From NCBI GenBank assembly GCA_963576475.1, contig OY754987.1, forward strand, positions 8,736,666 to 8,800,665: a stretch of 64,000 nucleotides of DNA, read 5' to 3'. This DNA comes from Molanna angustata. Lineage: Eukaryota > Arthropoda > Insecta > Trichoptera > Molannidae. The first letter of the stretch is position 1, and each line of letters begins with the position of its first letter. Positions 32,839 to 45,119 of this stretch are shown here, in pieces. A model generated the notes under the pieces. It was given only the letters and a program-made list of their open reading frames with translations. It made no database searches and was not told the origin of the DNA. The position numbers and the translations under genes were made by a program.

Positions 32839-33526
32839 TTAAGAGGGTGACTGCTGCCAACGTACCTATTTTTTCAATTTGATATACCATCATTATTACT
32901 AAACGAATCATTTTGAAAAAAATAACCTAGTTAGTTTGGATATTAATAAAGAGAAATATACCTTAACTTTTTGATTATGTTCTGTATATATTCTTGTAGG
33001 AAAATAATAAGCATACCCCGATTTTAGACATTTTTCTTAAATTTCTAAAAAAATATAAGGTATAGAGCAATATTTTTTTTTATAAATTAAAGAAGAACAA
33101 AATACCTGGAAAAATATGATATGACGTTGCATTAACGCATCAGATAAAGTAAATAAACCAAAAAAACTTTTATTACGCAATGGCGCTGAATGAAAAATAA
33201 ATGTTTTTTAGGTTTATTTACTAAACCTGAAGCATTAATGCAACGTCACATCATATTTTTCTAGATATTTTTGTCTTCTTTAATTTAAAAAAATATATTA
33301 CTCTACGCCTTATAGTTTATTAAAAATATATGATAAACGTTGAAAATTGGGGTATGCCATTATTTTTCTACAAGAATTTATACAGAACATTATCAAAAAG
33401 TTAAGGTATATTTTTGTTTATTAATATCCAAACTATCTAATTTTTTTTTTCAAAACGATTTGATAATAAATAATGATGGTATATCAAATTGAAAAATAGG
33501 TACGTTGGCAGCAGTCCCCCCCTTAA
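32839..33526. mobile_element. Foldback MITE flanked by TTAA
   Basis: Arms of about 310 bp face each other. The outer ends are gggtgactgctgccaacg and cgttggcagcagtccccccc, each bounded by TTAA (32839-32842, 33523-33526). The centre lies at about 33180. The arms differ by several substitutions. A TTAA duplication is the signature of piggyBac-type insertion, but the end sequence does not settle the superfamily. No transposase. Confidence 0.8.
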
Positions 33527-33577
33527 ACATAGATATTTTATTCATTCCTTTGAAGATATACATACATATTTTGAAGA

Positions 33578-33712
33578 TATACATACATACATACCATCAC
33601 GCCATGTCCCTTGCGGAGTAGGCAGAGAGAACCGAACGCCACATTTTTCTATCCTGGCACGTATCCCTCGCCTCGTCCACATTCATGCATCGTCTCATAC
33701 AATTGAAGATAT
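33578..33712 (-). mobile_element. RTE-like 3' end with (CATA)n
   Basis: catacatacataccatcacg leads, reversed, into the family 3' end (aggcagagagaaccgaacgc) and the 'RRCMNV' region near 33685. It is interrupted on the right by a second LINE fragment with its own target duplication. Confidence 0.7.
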
Positions 33713-33964
33713 TATTCTTCTTCTTGTGTCATATCAGGTCTCACCGACGTTGACGACCACCATAGAGAAAGCCTCCCTGTCCTGTGCAGTGCGAAACAGC
33801 TTCTCCACAGTTCTTATACCGGGGTCCATTCGCGGATGTTTCGCAGCCAGGAAAGCTGCCTTCTTCCGACCCCTCTACGACCCTTAATCATCCCCTTCAT
33901 GACAAGCTGAAGGATGGCATACTTTTCTCCTCTCATCATATGGCCGAAGTACAATTGAAGATAT
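33698..33964 (-). pseudogene. RTE-like LINE fragment with (GAA)n tail and 15-bp TSD
   Basis: A 237-bp insertion (33713-33949) flanked by tacaattgaagatat on both sides (33698-33712, 33950-33964). The minus strand reads 'FGHMMRGEKYAILQLVMKGM', then 'GRRGVGR', the C-terminal post-RT block of an RTE-like LINE. A frameshift precedes the end ('DREAFSMVV'). The tail is gaagaagaat. Severely 5'-truncated. Confidence 0.85.
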
Positions 33965-34077
33965 AAAGAAAAAAAATGTAAAAAAATACTTAATATTTCT
34001 AAAAATACTAATAAAAATTGCTTAGCAAATCATTGTTCATAATTAATTCTATTTATTTAAGATTTGGTACATGGTTA

Positions 34078-34190
34078 ATTCACATAAACCTAATATCAAA
34101 CACAAAAAAGCAACAATGCATACAAAAATCCCACAAGGCACAGCCTCTCTGAGGGTATACCAATTAAAATATAGACAAAATTTATTTGTT
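34078..34190 (+). repeat. Solitary diverged monomer of the 113-bp satellite
   Basis: 'cacataaacctaatatcaa', 'aaaaatcccacaaggcacag' and 'gtataccaatta' occur in the same order and spacing as in the array at 40.1-45.0 kb, about 85% similar by eye. Confidence 0.85.
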
Positions 34191-34251
34191 CATACATTAG
34201 GTAATAATACATTTAAAAAAATCTAAAGTAATAAAGCAATCAATATGTTAG

Positions 34252-34268
34252 TCTGTGTGTGTGTGTGT

Positions 34269-34356
<88 letters not shown>
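34252..34356. repeat. (GT)n microsatellite
   Basis: About 50 GT units with one TA interruption. The long Cys-Val frames here come only from this run. Confidence 0.97.
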
Positions 34357-34357
<1 letters not shown>

Positions 34358-35215
34358 TCTCACGCCTTTTGAAAAACCAAGAGCATCTAAAAATCTCATT
34401 TATGTGCGAACGTGTACCAGTATACCTGATGCAGTGTCACGCTAAAAATAATGCGATTAAAATGCTGAATTTTAAAGATATTTCAATAATTATTTTTTTC
34501 ATACAAAATTTTCCAAGTCATATCTGTCAAAAAAGTGTACATTTTGCACGCAAATATCTGTTAGTTTAAAAGTTAGAAGTACGTATTTACACGAAAAAAA
34601 TTTATTTTCAAGTATAACTTAGCTTTTAAGTGAAAAACATGGTGAATATTTTGTCTAATTATAATGTTTAACTTATTTTTAAAGTAAGCGTTTTGTACAA
34701 ATGTACATATAACCCCGCCATTTTAATATCTTTTCATACGATATTTAATTTTCCTACCGAATGAATATGTTCTTTAAAATAATATACCTTTGAAATAAAT
34801 GTGATTATGAAATAATAAAATGAAACACAAGACATTACAGCAAGTTTTAAGACATATATTGTAAAAGTCTGTTAATTATTAGTAAAGATATAGGCGTAAT
34901 AAAATTGCATAATTTGTTTAAAATATTTGATTTTTCTGACAATTTTCATTTTTATGGCATCGAACAAACCAATGTAGGTACCTACATATTCAAAAAATGT
35001 CTCCATAACATTTGATATTTTTCACATGTTGGAACATGGTTACTATGGTAACGGACACATTCTGATATTCAAATAAAATTTGTTATAAATCGAATTCGAA
35101 TTAATTTAGAACATCATTGTAGGTAGGTACCTACATACCTTATACTTACTACTTAAAAACCAAGAATATACTGATTTTGTATAGGAAAATTATTATACTA
35201 TTTTAGGTTAACTAC
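34357..35215. other. No gene recognised
   Basis: AT-rich, no repeat or gene recognised except a few taggtacctac words. Confidence 0.4.
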
Positions 35216-35219
35216 AATA

Positions 35220-35785
35220 CACATTCAATATACCTACAAACTATTTCCTATAGTGAAATTCTTCTTTTTTCTATGTAGACCTTTGGGTGATTTTTTCTAC
35301 AAACTATTTCTTGGGGTTTAAATCTTCTTCCTCTTCTTTTGTGAAGTCATTTGGGACAGTTCATAAATAAACTATTTCCTATAGTCTAATTTTTCTTTTT
35401 CTTAATTTATGTAGACCTTGGGTGAGTTTTTATACAAACTATTTCCTATAGTCTAATTCGTCTTCTTCTTCCTTTATGTAGACCTTTTGGTTAGTTTTTA
35501 AACAAACTATTTTAAAACAAACTATCCTTTAGTCTAATTCTTCGTTTTCTTATTTTATGTAGATGTTGGGTGAATTTTATATAAAATATTTCCTATAGTT
35601 CAATTCATCTTCTTCTTCTTTTATGAAGACATTTTGGTCAGTTTTTTATATAATACATTTCCTAATGTGTAATTCTTCTATTTCATCTTCTATGTAGACC
35701 ATTGGGTCAGTTTTTATTACAAACTATTTGTTATAGTTTTATACTTCTACTTCTTTTTTTATTTAGTCTTTTGGATTAGTTTTAT
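35220..35785. repeat. Degenerate tandem array, units about 65-80 bp
   Basis: 'acaaactatttcctatagt' ... 'ttcttcttc' ... 'tatgtagacctttgggt' recurs about eight times with variable spacing (for example 35237, 35300, 35366, 35439, 35586). Confidence 0.75.
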
Positions 35786-36480
35786 GTCTTATAGTCTATT
35801 GTAACGAAATATTATAAACAACATGCATACTTGATGAAAATACATAAAAACGAATGGGATATGACCAACACTAGAATCTTCTCATTACTTTTGTTCAATC
35901 AAATTTACACCATTTATTATATCATCATATATTGCTTAATTTTCAATAACTACACATTTCATTTTGATGACAATATATAAAAAATCGGGGTTGTGGCCAT
36001 TGCTGGATCTTCACAACGTTTATATTCATATTAAAAACTATTTAACATAGCTTAAGTCTTCTTCTTCTGTAATGTAGACTTATGTGTCAGTTTTAAGTCT
36101 ATCAGTTTTATTGTGCAAAACTATAATAAACTATATGCTCACTTGACGAAGAATATAAAAACGAATGGGATGGGACCAACACTAGAATATTTTCAGTACT
36201 TTTGTTTAATCAATTTTTAAACCATTTCCCATCATCCAAAATTACTAAATATTTAAAACACATTATTTGCGTTCGATGACAATATATAAAAATAGGGGTT
36301 GTGGCCAAATCCAAACTCTTTACGACGTTATCTTTTTATAATAAGTCATATTTAAAATCATTTCCCATAGTCCATGCGTGCAGAAATTGTATGTGCTTAT
36401 ATATAAAAGCAAATGGATTGTGGCCATCACTTTAAGATTTTACACCGCTTAAACTCAATTAAATTTCAAACTACTTTTCA
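35786..36480. repeat. Degenerate ~285-bp duplication
   Basis: 'aacgaatgggat' with 'gaccaacactagaat' occurs near 35850 and 36160; 'gatgacaatatataaaaa' with 'ggggttgtggcca' near 35970 and 36280; a partial third copy lies near 36405. Units include parts of the preceding array. Confidence 0.7.
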
Positions 36481-37205
36481 TACTACGGTTAAAAAAAATT
36501 ATGTGTGACAATATTATGTAGGTATATAAACGATTGCTTATTCCTTCACTAATTTACATTCTTGGCCAACGGCGGGACATAAAAGCTAGTAATAAAATAA
36601 AACAAAGCAAAGTGCTTGAGCAAGACAAGAAATAAATACAAATAATATATAAACCATACATAAACATAGATGAATAGATTATTATACGAAACAACAGAAT
36701 GACAGCGGTCCTACCAAATATTATACCCGCAGTCGACAGCAACAACTTGGCAAGTATTTACTTGGCAATATTGGCAAGTACTTGATACAATATAAAAGTC
36801 ATTAATAAATTTAACGTTTTCAAAACATACATTATTTGTTTGGCTCCATTTCCTTTCCGAACGTAACAATTAAACGGGGAAATATCTGTCAGAAATCAAA
36901 TAATGGTAAATGAAGAGTCTATCCTCAAATTGTCTATTGTCATTATCTTTCTCCTTATCAACAGGATCGTCTAATTGCCCGAGGCAGTACACAGACATAC
37001 ATACCTCTAACATTTCCATTAATAATATTTTACTTCTTGGAGAATATGATTCCCTAATTGGCTAAACTTATTATCAAAATTATTATTTTGCGTTCATAAT
37101 GTTGTAACAGACTTCTCATTAATTGTGATAATTGAAGCTTACTTTAATATTATTGAAACGAAGCAGCACAAAATTGTGACAAAATTATTTCCCTTGTAAC
37201 ACAAT
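36481..37205. other. No gene recognised
   Basis: AT-rich. A 63-codon minus-strand frame (36554-36745) shows no family features. Confidence 0.4.
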
Positions 37206-37209
37206 ATAT

Positions 37210-37450
37210 GAGTGTGTATTGCTTTATTTTATTAGGTTATGCGTATCCGCAAACCTGTCGCTGGTTACCCTATATGGTGGGGGTATAACGAGGTTTACTT
37301 TATTTATATTCAGTAAGTACGTAAATTATAAAAAAAATGTGTGTGGGCATACACGCAAGTGTAATGCTTTATTTTATTAGGTTATGCGTATCCGCAATCA
37401 TTTAAGGTTTACTCAGGTATTGAACCCCGCGTATGCAGATTCAAATGGGT
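37210..37450 (-). repeat. Dispersed repeat 'P', duplicated end
   Basis: A 33-bp word (tgctttattttattaggtta and 13 more bases) occurs at 37220 and 37365. The context 'cctgtcgctggttacc' matches, in reverse, 53.29-53.32 kb. Unknown class. Confidence 0.6.
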
Positions 37451-37555
37451 CGAACCCAATTTAATCTTCATAATATATAGACATTCATAGATCTTAATAT
37501 ACGTATTCAAAAAGACATTAATTTTTTTTTTTTTCAATTATTGAATTGATAAAAC

Positions 37556-38401
37556 TATACTACGGCCATTGTAAGATGGCGTTTGACGTTTGTATTTGAC
37601 ATTTGGTCTCACATGAAGTTTCGTAATTAATGACAGCTAGACATTGGAGGAAAAATGCTATACTTTATTGTGCGAGCGTCAGAGTAGTGATATCCCGCAA
37701 CATTTAAATATTATTAACCTAACGCTAAATCGTAAAAACAATTCAAATTTTTAAAATAATATATAATCAATTAAATTAATTTTCTCTATATTTTTAAGTA
37801 TTTCGAAATTTACTAATAGTTAACATATCATGCTTATTTATTATATTTGAAAATAAAACGATTGTTGCTCAGAATGTCGAGAAACGACATTTAATGTTTC
37901 TTTTTGCTCTCTTAACAACAGTATTTAATGTCAAAACATAAAAAATACCAAAACAAAAAATATTTAAATATGGTATGAACGAAACGATTTAAAATATGTA
38001 GGTAAGTACAAGATGACAATTATTATTTACGCTTCGTAACCTACTCGCGGTTGGTAACGTAGGACACTTCCATAGTTGTTACCGACTGTTTGTTATTTTC
38101 GCGCCGCGCCGCTTCGTAGGACGTCGCGAAAGTAGTTTTGACTTTTGACAGTTTTGTTTTAACGTAGTTACGGAAAGAACGAATTTATGCACGCTACGAA
38201 TATACAAACAATATTACTATAGCGTTTTTTATTTTATTGTCATAATAATACAATAACAAGGTTTCATATTATAGTGGAAACGTTAATATTTTTTTTTACG
38301 TTAATAATTTAAACAACTGTATTTTTTCGTTAATGATTTTAAGTGTGTCACAACACTATTACAATCTATCAGAAACGCCATCTTACGATGGCCGTAGTAT
38401 A
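37556..38401. mobile_element. 845-bp MITE-like element with ~28-bp terminal inverted repeats
   Basis: The ends tatactacggccattgtaag and, reversed, tatactacggccatcgtaag continue into agatggcgttt on both sides. A TA dinucleotide flanks each end, as for Tc1/mariner-type insertion. The interior is AT-rich with a GC-rich patch near 38100. No transposase frame; non-autonomous. Confidence 0.8.
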
Positions 38402-38430
38402 ATGAAGTAAAGAGAGTAAAGAGATATTAA

Positions 38431-38614
38431 GATGGGTCGGTGGCAGAGCGGTTAGCGGTTAGCGGTGATCGCGAGTTCGAATCCTGCCTCGAACGATTTC
38501 GTTCACCTATAGCACAAGCATTTATTTGCTTATTTTAGGGAACGTAGGAAGATTTATAGGTATGTACTTGTTTAACAAGGACAAATTCATTTTATTTAAA
38601 AAAAAAAAAAAAAT
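38431..38614 (+). mobile_element. SINE family 2 with target duplication
   Basis: Starts gatgggtcggtggcagagcg, has B box gcgagttcgaatcctgcc and ends in a poly(A) run. The region between the boxes is rearranged (ggttagcggttagcggt). Repeats of agagtaaagaga at 38413-38424 and 38627-38638 are a likely target duplication. Confidence 0.85.
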
Positions 38615-38639
38615 AAATAAAATAATAGAGTAAAGAGAA

Positions 38640-38990
38640 ATAAAAGATTACTCACGATGTTAAATATTACGAAATTAACAAGAAAAAGGAAGGATTGGCA
38701 CTGAAGTGCGTCGCTTGTGCGTTCAGTTTAATACCTCCCTAACGCCAAATTCCAGAAAGATCTAAGCTCGCTGATTGGACGCTAGGAGGAGTATGCATCC
38801 ATTTGACGAGGTAGTCTCTAGGCGCTGTGCCGCCACACTCATTCTAAAGGAATGTGAGAATTCTAAAATAAAGTTATAAATAATCTAATACCTACTTTAA
38901 TTTACCTTTTTAGCTAAGTAAAAGTAACTATTGTTTAGTAATAAATGTAAAGTTTCTGTGTTGCCAGAGTGAAAATTCACTTTTAAATTT
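38640..38990. other. No gene recognised
   Basis: No protein or repeat recognised; a GC-richer patch lies near 38700-38850. Confidence 0.4.
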
Positions 38991-38994
38991 GTTG

Positions 38995-39110
38995 AGAAAT
39001 AAAATAGAACAAATATGCCCACGCACTAGCTACATCTCACCTTAAAAGGCACTGCATTCAGAGTTGATGCTGACCTTCATTGCTTAACTTTGTGAGATGT
39101 TATTTTGCTT
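38995..39110 (+). repeat. Dispersed repeat 'P' fragment
   Basis: 'ctcaccttaaaaggcactgc' and 'tttgtgagatgttatttt' are diverged versions of the same order at 53.38-53.47 kb and 27.39-27.46 kb. Confidence 0.5.
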
Positions 39111-39347
39111 GTTGTATTCCCGGCTCTTTCGGAATACCCGAAAACGATGGCAATAGAAAAGAGTGGAAGAACTATAAGTATGTGTCGTGCTTCCCATAAA
39201 CTATGATGGTATTTTTCCTGCACAGGATGCAAGGAACTTCTTCGTTTCGTAGACCTGTTGATCTGTAATTTAAATGTTATGCCTCCTGATATGACAAAGT
39301 CCAACTATCATTCTATCTCTTGTGTGGTATTCCGGGTAGACGGTGAC

Positions 39348-39535
39348 CAGGGGGGCAAGTCTGGTTCAATCGGCGAAATCAAAACCCCAGTGATTACCCA
39401 TATCATGGATATAATTATTATATGGAGTTCTACAATATCTTTAGATGTCATAGAACTCCATATGATAATTATATCCATGATATGGGTAATCACTGGGGTT
39501 TTGATTTCGCCGGTCGAACCAGACTTGCCCCCCTG
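39348..39535. mobile_element. Palindromic MITE 'M', copy 1
   Basis: A 188-bp palindrome with ends caggggggcaagtctggtt. It folds over nearly its whole length around a centre near 39440 ('ctacaatatctttagatgtc'). Two further copies are at 54484 and 57436. No coding capacity. Confidence 0.9.
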
Positions 39536-39549
39536 AAGGGATTTCATTT

Positions 39550-39680
39550 GCTTGCTATATACGCAAGTCTAACACTGTCCATTCTGGCTACGTGGTCCCT
39601 CCAATGTCTTCTGCTGGATCTACTCCACCGAACGATGTCCTCTGAACTGTTCATAAATATTGATTTCCAAAAAAGCGACC
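39550..39680 (-). pseudogene. Small LINE C-terminal fragment
   Basis: The minus strand near 39583-39633 reads 'SRRHWRDHVARM', a common post-RT motif. Too short to place in a clade. Confidence 0.45.
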
Positions 39681-39689
39681 TTCACACAG

Positions 39690-39795
39690 CCGATGTGCGG
39701 AATTGAGAGAAAAGGCCATGGAGATGGTGCAACGGAGACGATTCCTCGAGGAGCCCAAGTTCCGCCCTGGGCTGTACCCACTGATGGTGAAAAGA
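39690..39795 (+). pseudogene. RTE-like 3' coding end
   Basis: 'gccgatgtgcggaattgaga' and 'gatggtgcaacggagacgat' match the minus-strand element at 18.1-18.2 kb. It ends near 'ccactgatggtga', where that element has its (GAT)n tail. Confidence 0.65.
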
Positions 39796-40071
39796 TGTCA
39801 AAGTGACTTCCGCTAAAATTCGTTTTTTTTTGTGAAATGTTATTTGGAATTTGCGTCGGCTGATAATTTTATGTAAATCCCACGAGAATTTGGGTAAAAT
39901 GTATTAATGGTAATGTTATAAGCTGACACTTCCAGAGGATCTGATAATTGTAAACAATTTTCACCAAAACAACAAACGAATAAAAACACAACGGATTTTT
40001 ACACGATTGTGAAAAAGAGCATCGTTTTAAGTTGATATTCAACATTTTAATTATTGAGTTAGTTTTAATAA
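39796..40071. other. No gene recognised
   Basis: Unique-looking AT-rich flank of the satellite. Confidence 0.4.
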
Positions 40072-42460
40072 ACGATACACATAAACATAAAATCAATCAT
40101 AACAAAGCAACCGTGCACACAAAAATCCCACAAGGCACAGCCTGTCTGTGGTTATAGCAATTATAATATAGACACGGTTTATACAGAATACACATAAACA
40201 TAATATCAATCATAACAAAGCAACCGTGCACACAAAAATCCCACAAGGCACAGCCTGTCTGTGAGTATACCAATTATAATATAGATATGGTTAATACAGA
40301 ATACACATAAACATAATATCAATCATAACAAAGCAACCGTGCACACAAAAATCCCACAAGGCACAGCCTGTCTGTGGTTATACCAATTATAATATAGACA
40401 CGGATAATACAGAATACACATAAACATAATATCAATCATAACAAAGCAACCGTGCACACAAAAATCCCACAAGGCACAGCCTGTCTGTGGTTAAAGCAAT
40501 TATAATATAGACACGGTTTATACAGAATACACATAAACATAATATCAATCATAACAAAGCAACCGTGCACACAAAAATCCCACAAGGCACAGCCTGTCTG
40601 TGAGTATACCAATTATAATACAGAATACACATAAACATAATATCAATCATAACAAAGCAACCGTGCACACAAAAATCCCACAAGGCACAGCCTGTCTGTG
40701 GTTATACCAATTATAATATAGACACGGATAATACAGAATACACATAAACATAATATCAATCATAACAAAGCAACCGTGCACACAAAAATCCCACAAGGCA
40801 CAGCCTGTCTGTGGTTATACCAATTATAATATAGACACGGATAATACAGAATACACATAAACATAATATCAATCATAACAAAGCAACCGTGCACACAAAA
40901 ATCCCACAAGGCACAGCCTGTCTGTGGTTATACCAATTATAATATAGACACGGATAATACAGAATACACATAAACATAATATCAATCATAACAAAGCAAC
41001 CGTGCACACAAAAATCCCACAAGGCACAGCCTGTCTGTGGTTATACCAATTATAATATAGACACGGATAATACAGAATACACATAAACATAATATCAATC
41101 ATAACAAAGCAACCGTGCACACAAAAATCCCACAAGGCACAGCCTGTCTGTGGTTATACCAATTATAATATAGACACGGATAATACAGAATACACATAAA
41201 CATAATATCAATCATAACAAAGCAACCGTGCACACAAAAATCCCACAAGGCACAGCCTGTCTGTGGTTATACCAATCATAATATAGACACGGATAATACA
41301 GAATACACATAAACATAATATCAATCATAACAAAGCAACCGTGCACACAAAAATGCCACAAGGCACAGCCTGTCTGTGGTTATACCAATTATAATATAGA
41401 CACGGATAATACACAATACACATAAACATAATATCAATCATAACAAAGCAACCGTGCACACAAAAATCCCACAAGGCACAGCCTGTCTGTGGTTATACCA
41501 ATTATAATATAGACACGGATAATACAGAATACACATAAACATAATATCAATCATAACAAAGCAACCGTGCACACAAAAATCCCACAAGGCACAGCCTGTC
41601 TGTGGTTATACCAATTATAATATAGACACGGATAATACAGAATACACATAAACATAATATCAATCATAACAAAGCAACCGTGCACACAAAAATCCCACAA
41701 GGCACAGCCTGTCTGTGGTTATACCAATTATAATATAGACACGGATAATACAGAATACACATAAACATAATATCAATCATAACAAAGCAACCGTGCACAC
41801 AAACATGCCACAAGGCACAGCCTGCCTGTGGTTATACCAATTATAATATAGATACGGTTAATACAGAATACACATAAACATAATATCAATCATAACAAAG
41901 CAACCGTGCACACAAAAATCCCACAAGGCACAGCCTGTCTGTGGTTATACCAATTATAATATAGACACGGATAATACAGAATACACATAAACATAATATC
42001 AATCATAACAAAGCAACCGTGCACACAAAAATCCCACAAGGCACAGCCTGTCTGTGGTTATACCAATTATAATATAGACACGGATAATACAGAATACACA
42101 TAAATATAATATCAATCATAACAAAGCAACCGTGCACACAAAAATGCCACAAGGCACAGCCTGTCTGTGGTTATACCAATTATAATATTGACACGGATAA
42201 TACACAGTACATATAAACATAATATCAATCATAACAAAGCAACCGTGCACACAAAAATCCCACAAGGCACAGCCTGTCTGTGGTTATACCAATTATAATA
42301 TAGACACGGATAATACAGAATACACATAAACATAATATCAATCATAACAAAGCAACCGTGCACACAAAAATGCCACAAGGCACAGCCTGTCTGTGGTTAT
42401 ACCAATTATAATATAGACACGGTTAATACACAATACACATAAACATAATATCAAAAAATC
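40072..42460. repeat. 113-bp satellite, monomeric part, about 21 units
   Basis: The word atacacataa recurs at 40738, 40851 and 40964, that is every 113 bp. The unit contains 'aaagcaaccgtgcacac' and 'cacaaggcacagcctgtctg'. A few units are shortened (for example near 40620). Frames in it are chance. Confidence 0.97.
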
Positions 42461-42957
42461 TTTTTAACATGTCTACGTAGGGGACACCAGCTATTAGGAT
42501 TTGGGTCCATTTTGCTCTCCCAAAGAAGCGCACTACGTTGCGTTGGGAGGGGTTTGTAGTCTAAAAAAGAGTTTATTGATTCGGATTTTAAAAAGACCCG
42601 GGTTTTACGAAGGTGGAAACAAGAATTCGGAAGATCGTTCCACAGTCGGGCTGCTGTATTAATAAAGGAGTTCGAGAAGCGACTTGTTCGTATATGTTGA
42701 AGGTCCACTGTGAATGGTTGCTGCGATTGATTAAAGCGAGTGACTCTGTTGCGAGTGGGTGGAGGAGGGACCAAAAATGCAAGTTCTTCTGAGCAATTCC
42801 CGTGGTAGTATATATAAAATAAACTTAAAATACCGACTTTACGTCTGTGATTCTAGTGATTCCAATCCATCAGTCAGTGATGGATCATCAATCAGACGTA
42901 TAACACGCCTTTGGACAGCGTCGAGGGTATTCAGTAGGTATTGGGGGGCGCCACTCC
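42461..42957 (-). pseudogene. J1-family LINE fragment inside the satellite
   Basis: 497 bp highly similar to 11876-12373, minus strand, beginning at a short A tail (ttttt at 42461) and ending inside ORF2. The C-terminal codons ('RFSNSFINTAARLWNDLPNS') are present but shift frame just after. No target duplication; about 15 bp of the satellite unit seems to be lost at the site. Confidence 0.9.
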
Positions 42958-44966
42958 TGTCTGTGAGTACCTATACCAATTATAATATAGACACGGTTAA
43001 TACACAATACACATAAACATAATATCAAAAAATCCCACAAGGCACAACCTGTCTGTGGGTATACCAATTATAATATAGACACGGATAATACACAATACAC
43101 ATAAACACAATATCAATCATAACAAAGCAACCGTGCAAACAAAAATCCCACAAGGCACAGCCTGTCTGTGAGTATACCAATTATAATATAGACACGGTTA
43201 ATACACAATACACATAAACATAATATCAAAAAATCCCACAAGGCACAGCCTGTCTGTGGGTAAACCAATTATAATATAGACAGGGTTAATACACAATACA
43301 CATAAACATAATATCAATCATAACAAAGCAACCGTGCAAACAAAATCCCACAAGGCACAGCCTGTCTGTGAGTATACCAATTATAATATAGCCACGGTTA
43401 ATACACAATACACATAAACATAATATCAAAAAATCCCACAAGGCACAGCCTGTCTGTGGGTAAACCATTATAATATAGACACGGTTAATACACAATACAC
43501 ATAAAAATAATATCAATCATAACAAAGCAACCGTGCAAACAAAAATCCCATAAGGCACAGCCTGTCTGTGAGTATACCAATTATAATATAGACACGGTTA
43601 ATACACAATACACCTAAACATAATATCAAAAAATCCCACAAGGCACAGCCTGTCTGTGGGTAAACCAATTATAATATAGACACGGTTAATACACAATACA
43701 CATAAACATAATATCAATCATAACAAAGCAACCGTGCAAACAAAAATCCCACAAGGCACAGCCTGTCTGTGAGTATACCAATTATAATATAGACACGGTT
43801 AATACACAATACACATAAACATAATATCAAAAAATCCCACAAGGCACAGCCTGTCTGTAGGTAAACCAATTATAATATAGACACGGTTAATACACAATAC
43901 ACATAAACATAATATCCATCATAACAAAGCAACCGTGCAAACAAAAATCCCATAAGGCACAGCCTGTCTGTGAGTATACCAATTATAATATAGACACGGT
44001 TAATACACAATACACCTAAACATAATATCAAAAAATCCCACAAGGCACAGCCTGTCTGTGGGTATACCAATTATAATATAGACACGGTTAATACAAAATA
44101 CACATAAACATAATATCAATCATAACAAAGCAACCGTGCAAACAAAAATCCCACAAGGCACAGCCTGTCTGTGAGTATACCAATTATAATATAGACATGG
44201 TTAATACACAATACACCTAAACATAATATCAAAAAATCCCACAAGGCACAGCCTGTCTGTGGGTAAACCAATTATAATATAGACACGGTTAATACACAAT
44301 ACACATAAACATAATATCAATCATAACAAAGCAACCGTGCAAACAAAAATCCCACAAGGCACAGCCTGTCTGTGAGTATACCAATTATAATATAGACACG
44401 GTTAATACACAATACACATAAACATAATATCAAAAAATCCCACAAGGCACAGCCTGTCTGTGGGTAAACCAATTATACTATAGACACGGTTAATACACAA
44501 TACACATAAACATAATATCAATCATAACAAAGCAACCGTGCAAACAAAAATCCCATAAGGCACAGCCTGTCTGTGAGTATACCAATTATAATATAGACAC
44601 GGTTAATACACAATACACCTAAACATAATATCAAAAAATCCCACAAGGCACAGCCTGTCTGTGGGTATACCAATTATAATATAGACACGGTTAATACAAA
44701 ATACACATAAACATAATATCAATCATAACAAAGCAACCGTGCAAACAAAAATCCCACAAGGCACAGCCTGTCTGTGAGAATACCAATTATAATATAAACA
44801 CGGTTAATACAAAATACACATAAACATAATATCAATCATAACAAAGCAACCGTGCAAACAAAAATCCCACAAGGCACAGCCTGTCTGTGAGTATACCAAT
44901 TATAATATAGACACAGTTTATACACAATACACATAAACATAATATCAATCATAACAAATCAACCGT
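42958..44966. repeat. 113-bp satellite, 201-bp dimer part
   Basis: To the right of the J1 fragment full units (113 bp) alternate with shortened units (88 bp, lacking 'tcataacaaagcaaccgtg' and the next few bases). The word atatcaatca recurs at 43510, 43711, 43912, 44113, 44314, 44515 and 44716 (201 bp apart), then at 44829 (113). The short type starts 'atatcaaaaaatcccac'. This is a higher-order repeat of about nine dimers. Confidence 0.95.
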
Positions 44967-45119
44967 TTTGATGATACTTACTTACAATTAATATGAATAA
45001 AATATTAATACATATAAAACAAAAACAATAAAGAAACGGAGAGAACAGGAGAAGGGGAGAGAAGGATTTTGAAAGTCTGACACCTTGTAGTTAAAAAAAT
45101 AATATTTTAGTAAACTATA

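Noticed and set aside
34245..34569. Cys-Val-rich small proteins
   Set aside because: They are translations of a GT dinucleotide run.
39258..39547. Overlapping frames on both strands at 39.3-39.5 kb (and 57.4-57.7 kb)
   Set aside because: They arise from the palindromic MITE, which gives the same peptide on each strand.
43286..44070. Cys-rich membrane-like proteins on the minus strand
   Set aside because: They are translations of the 113-bp satellite.
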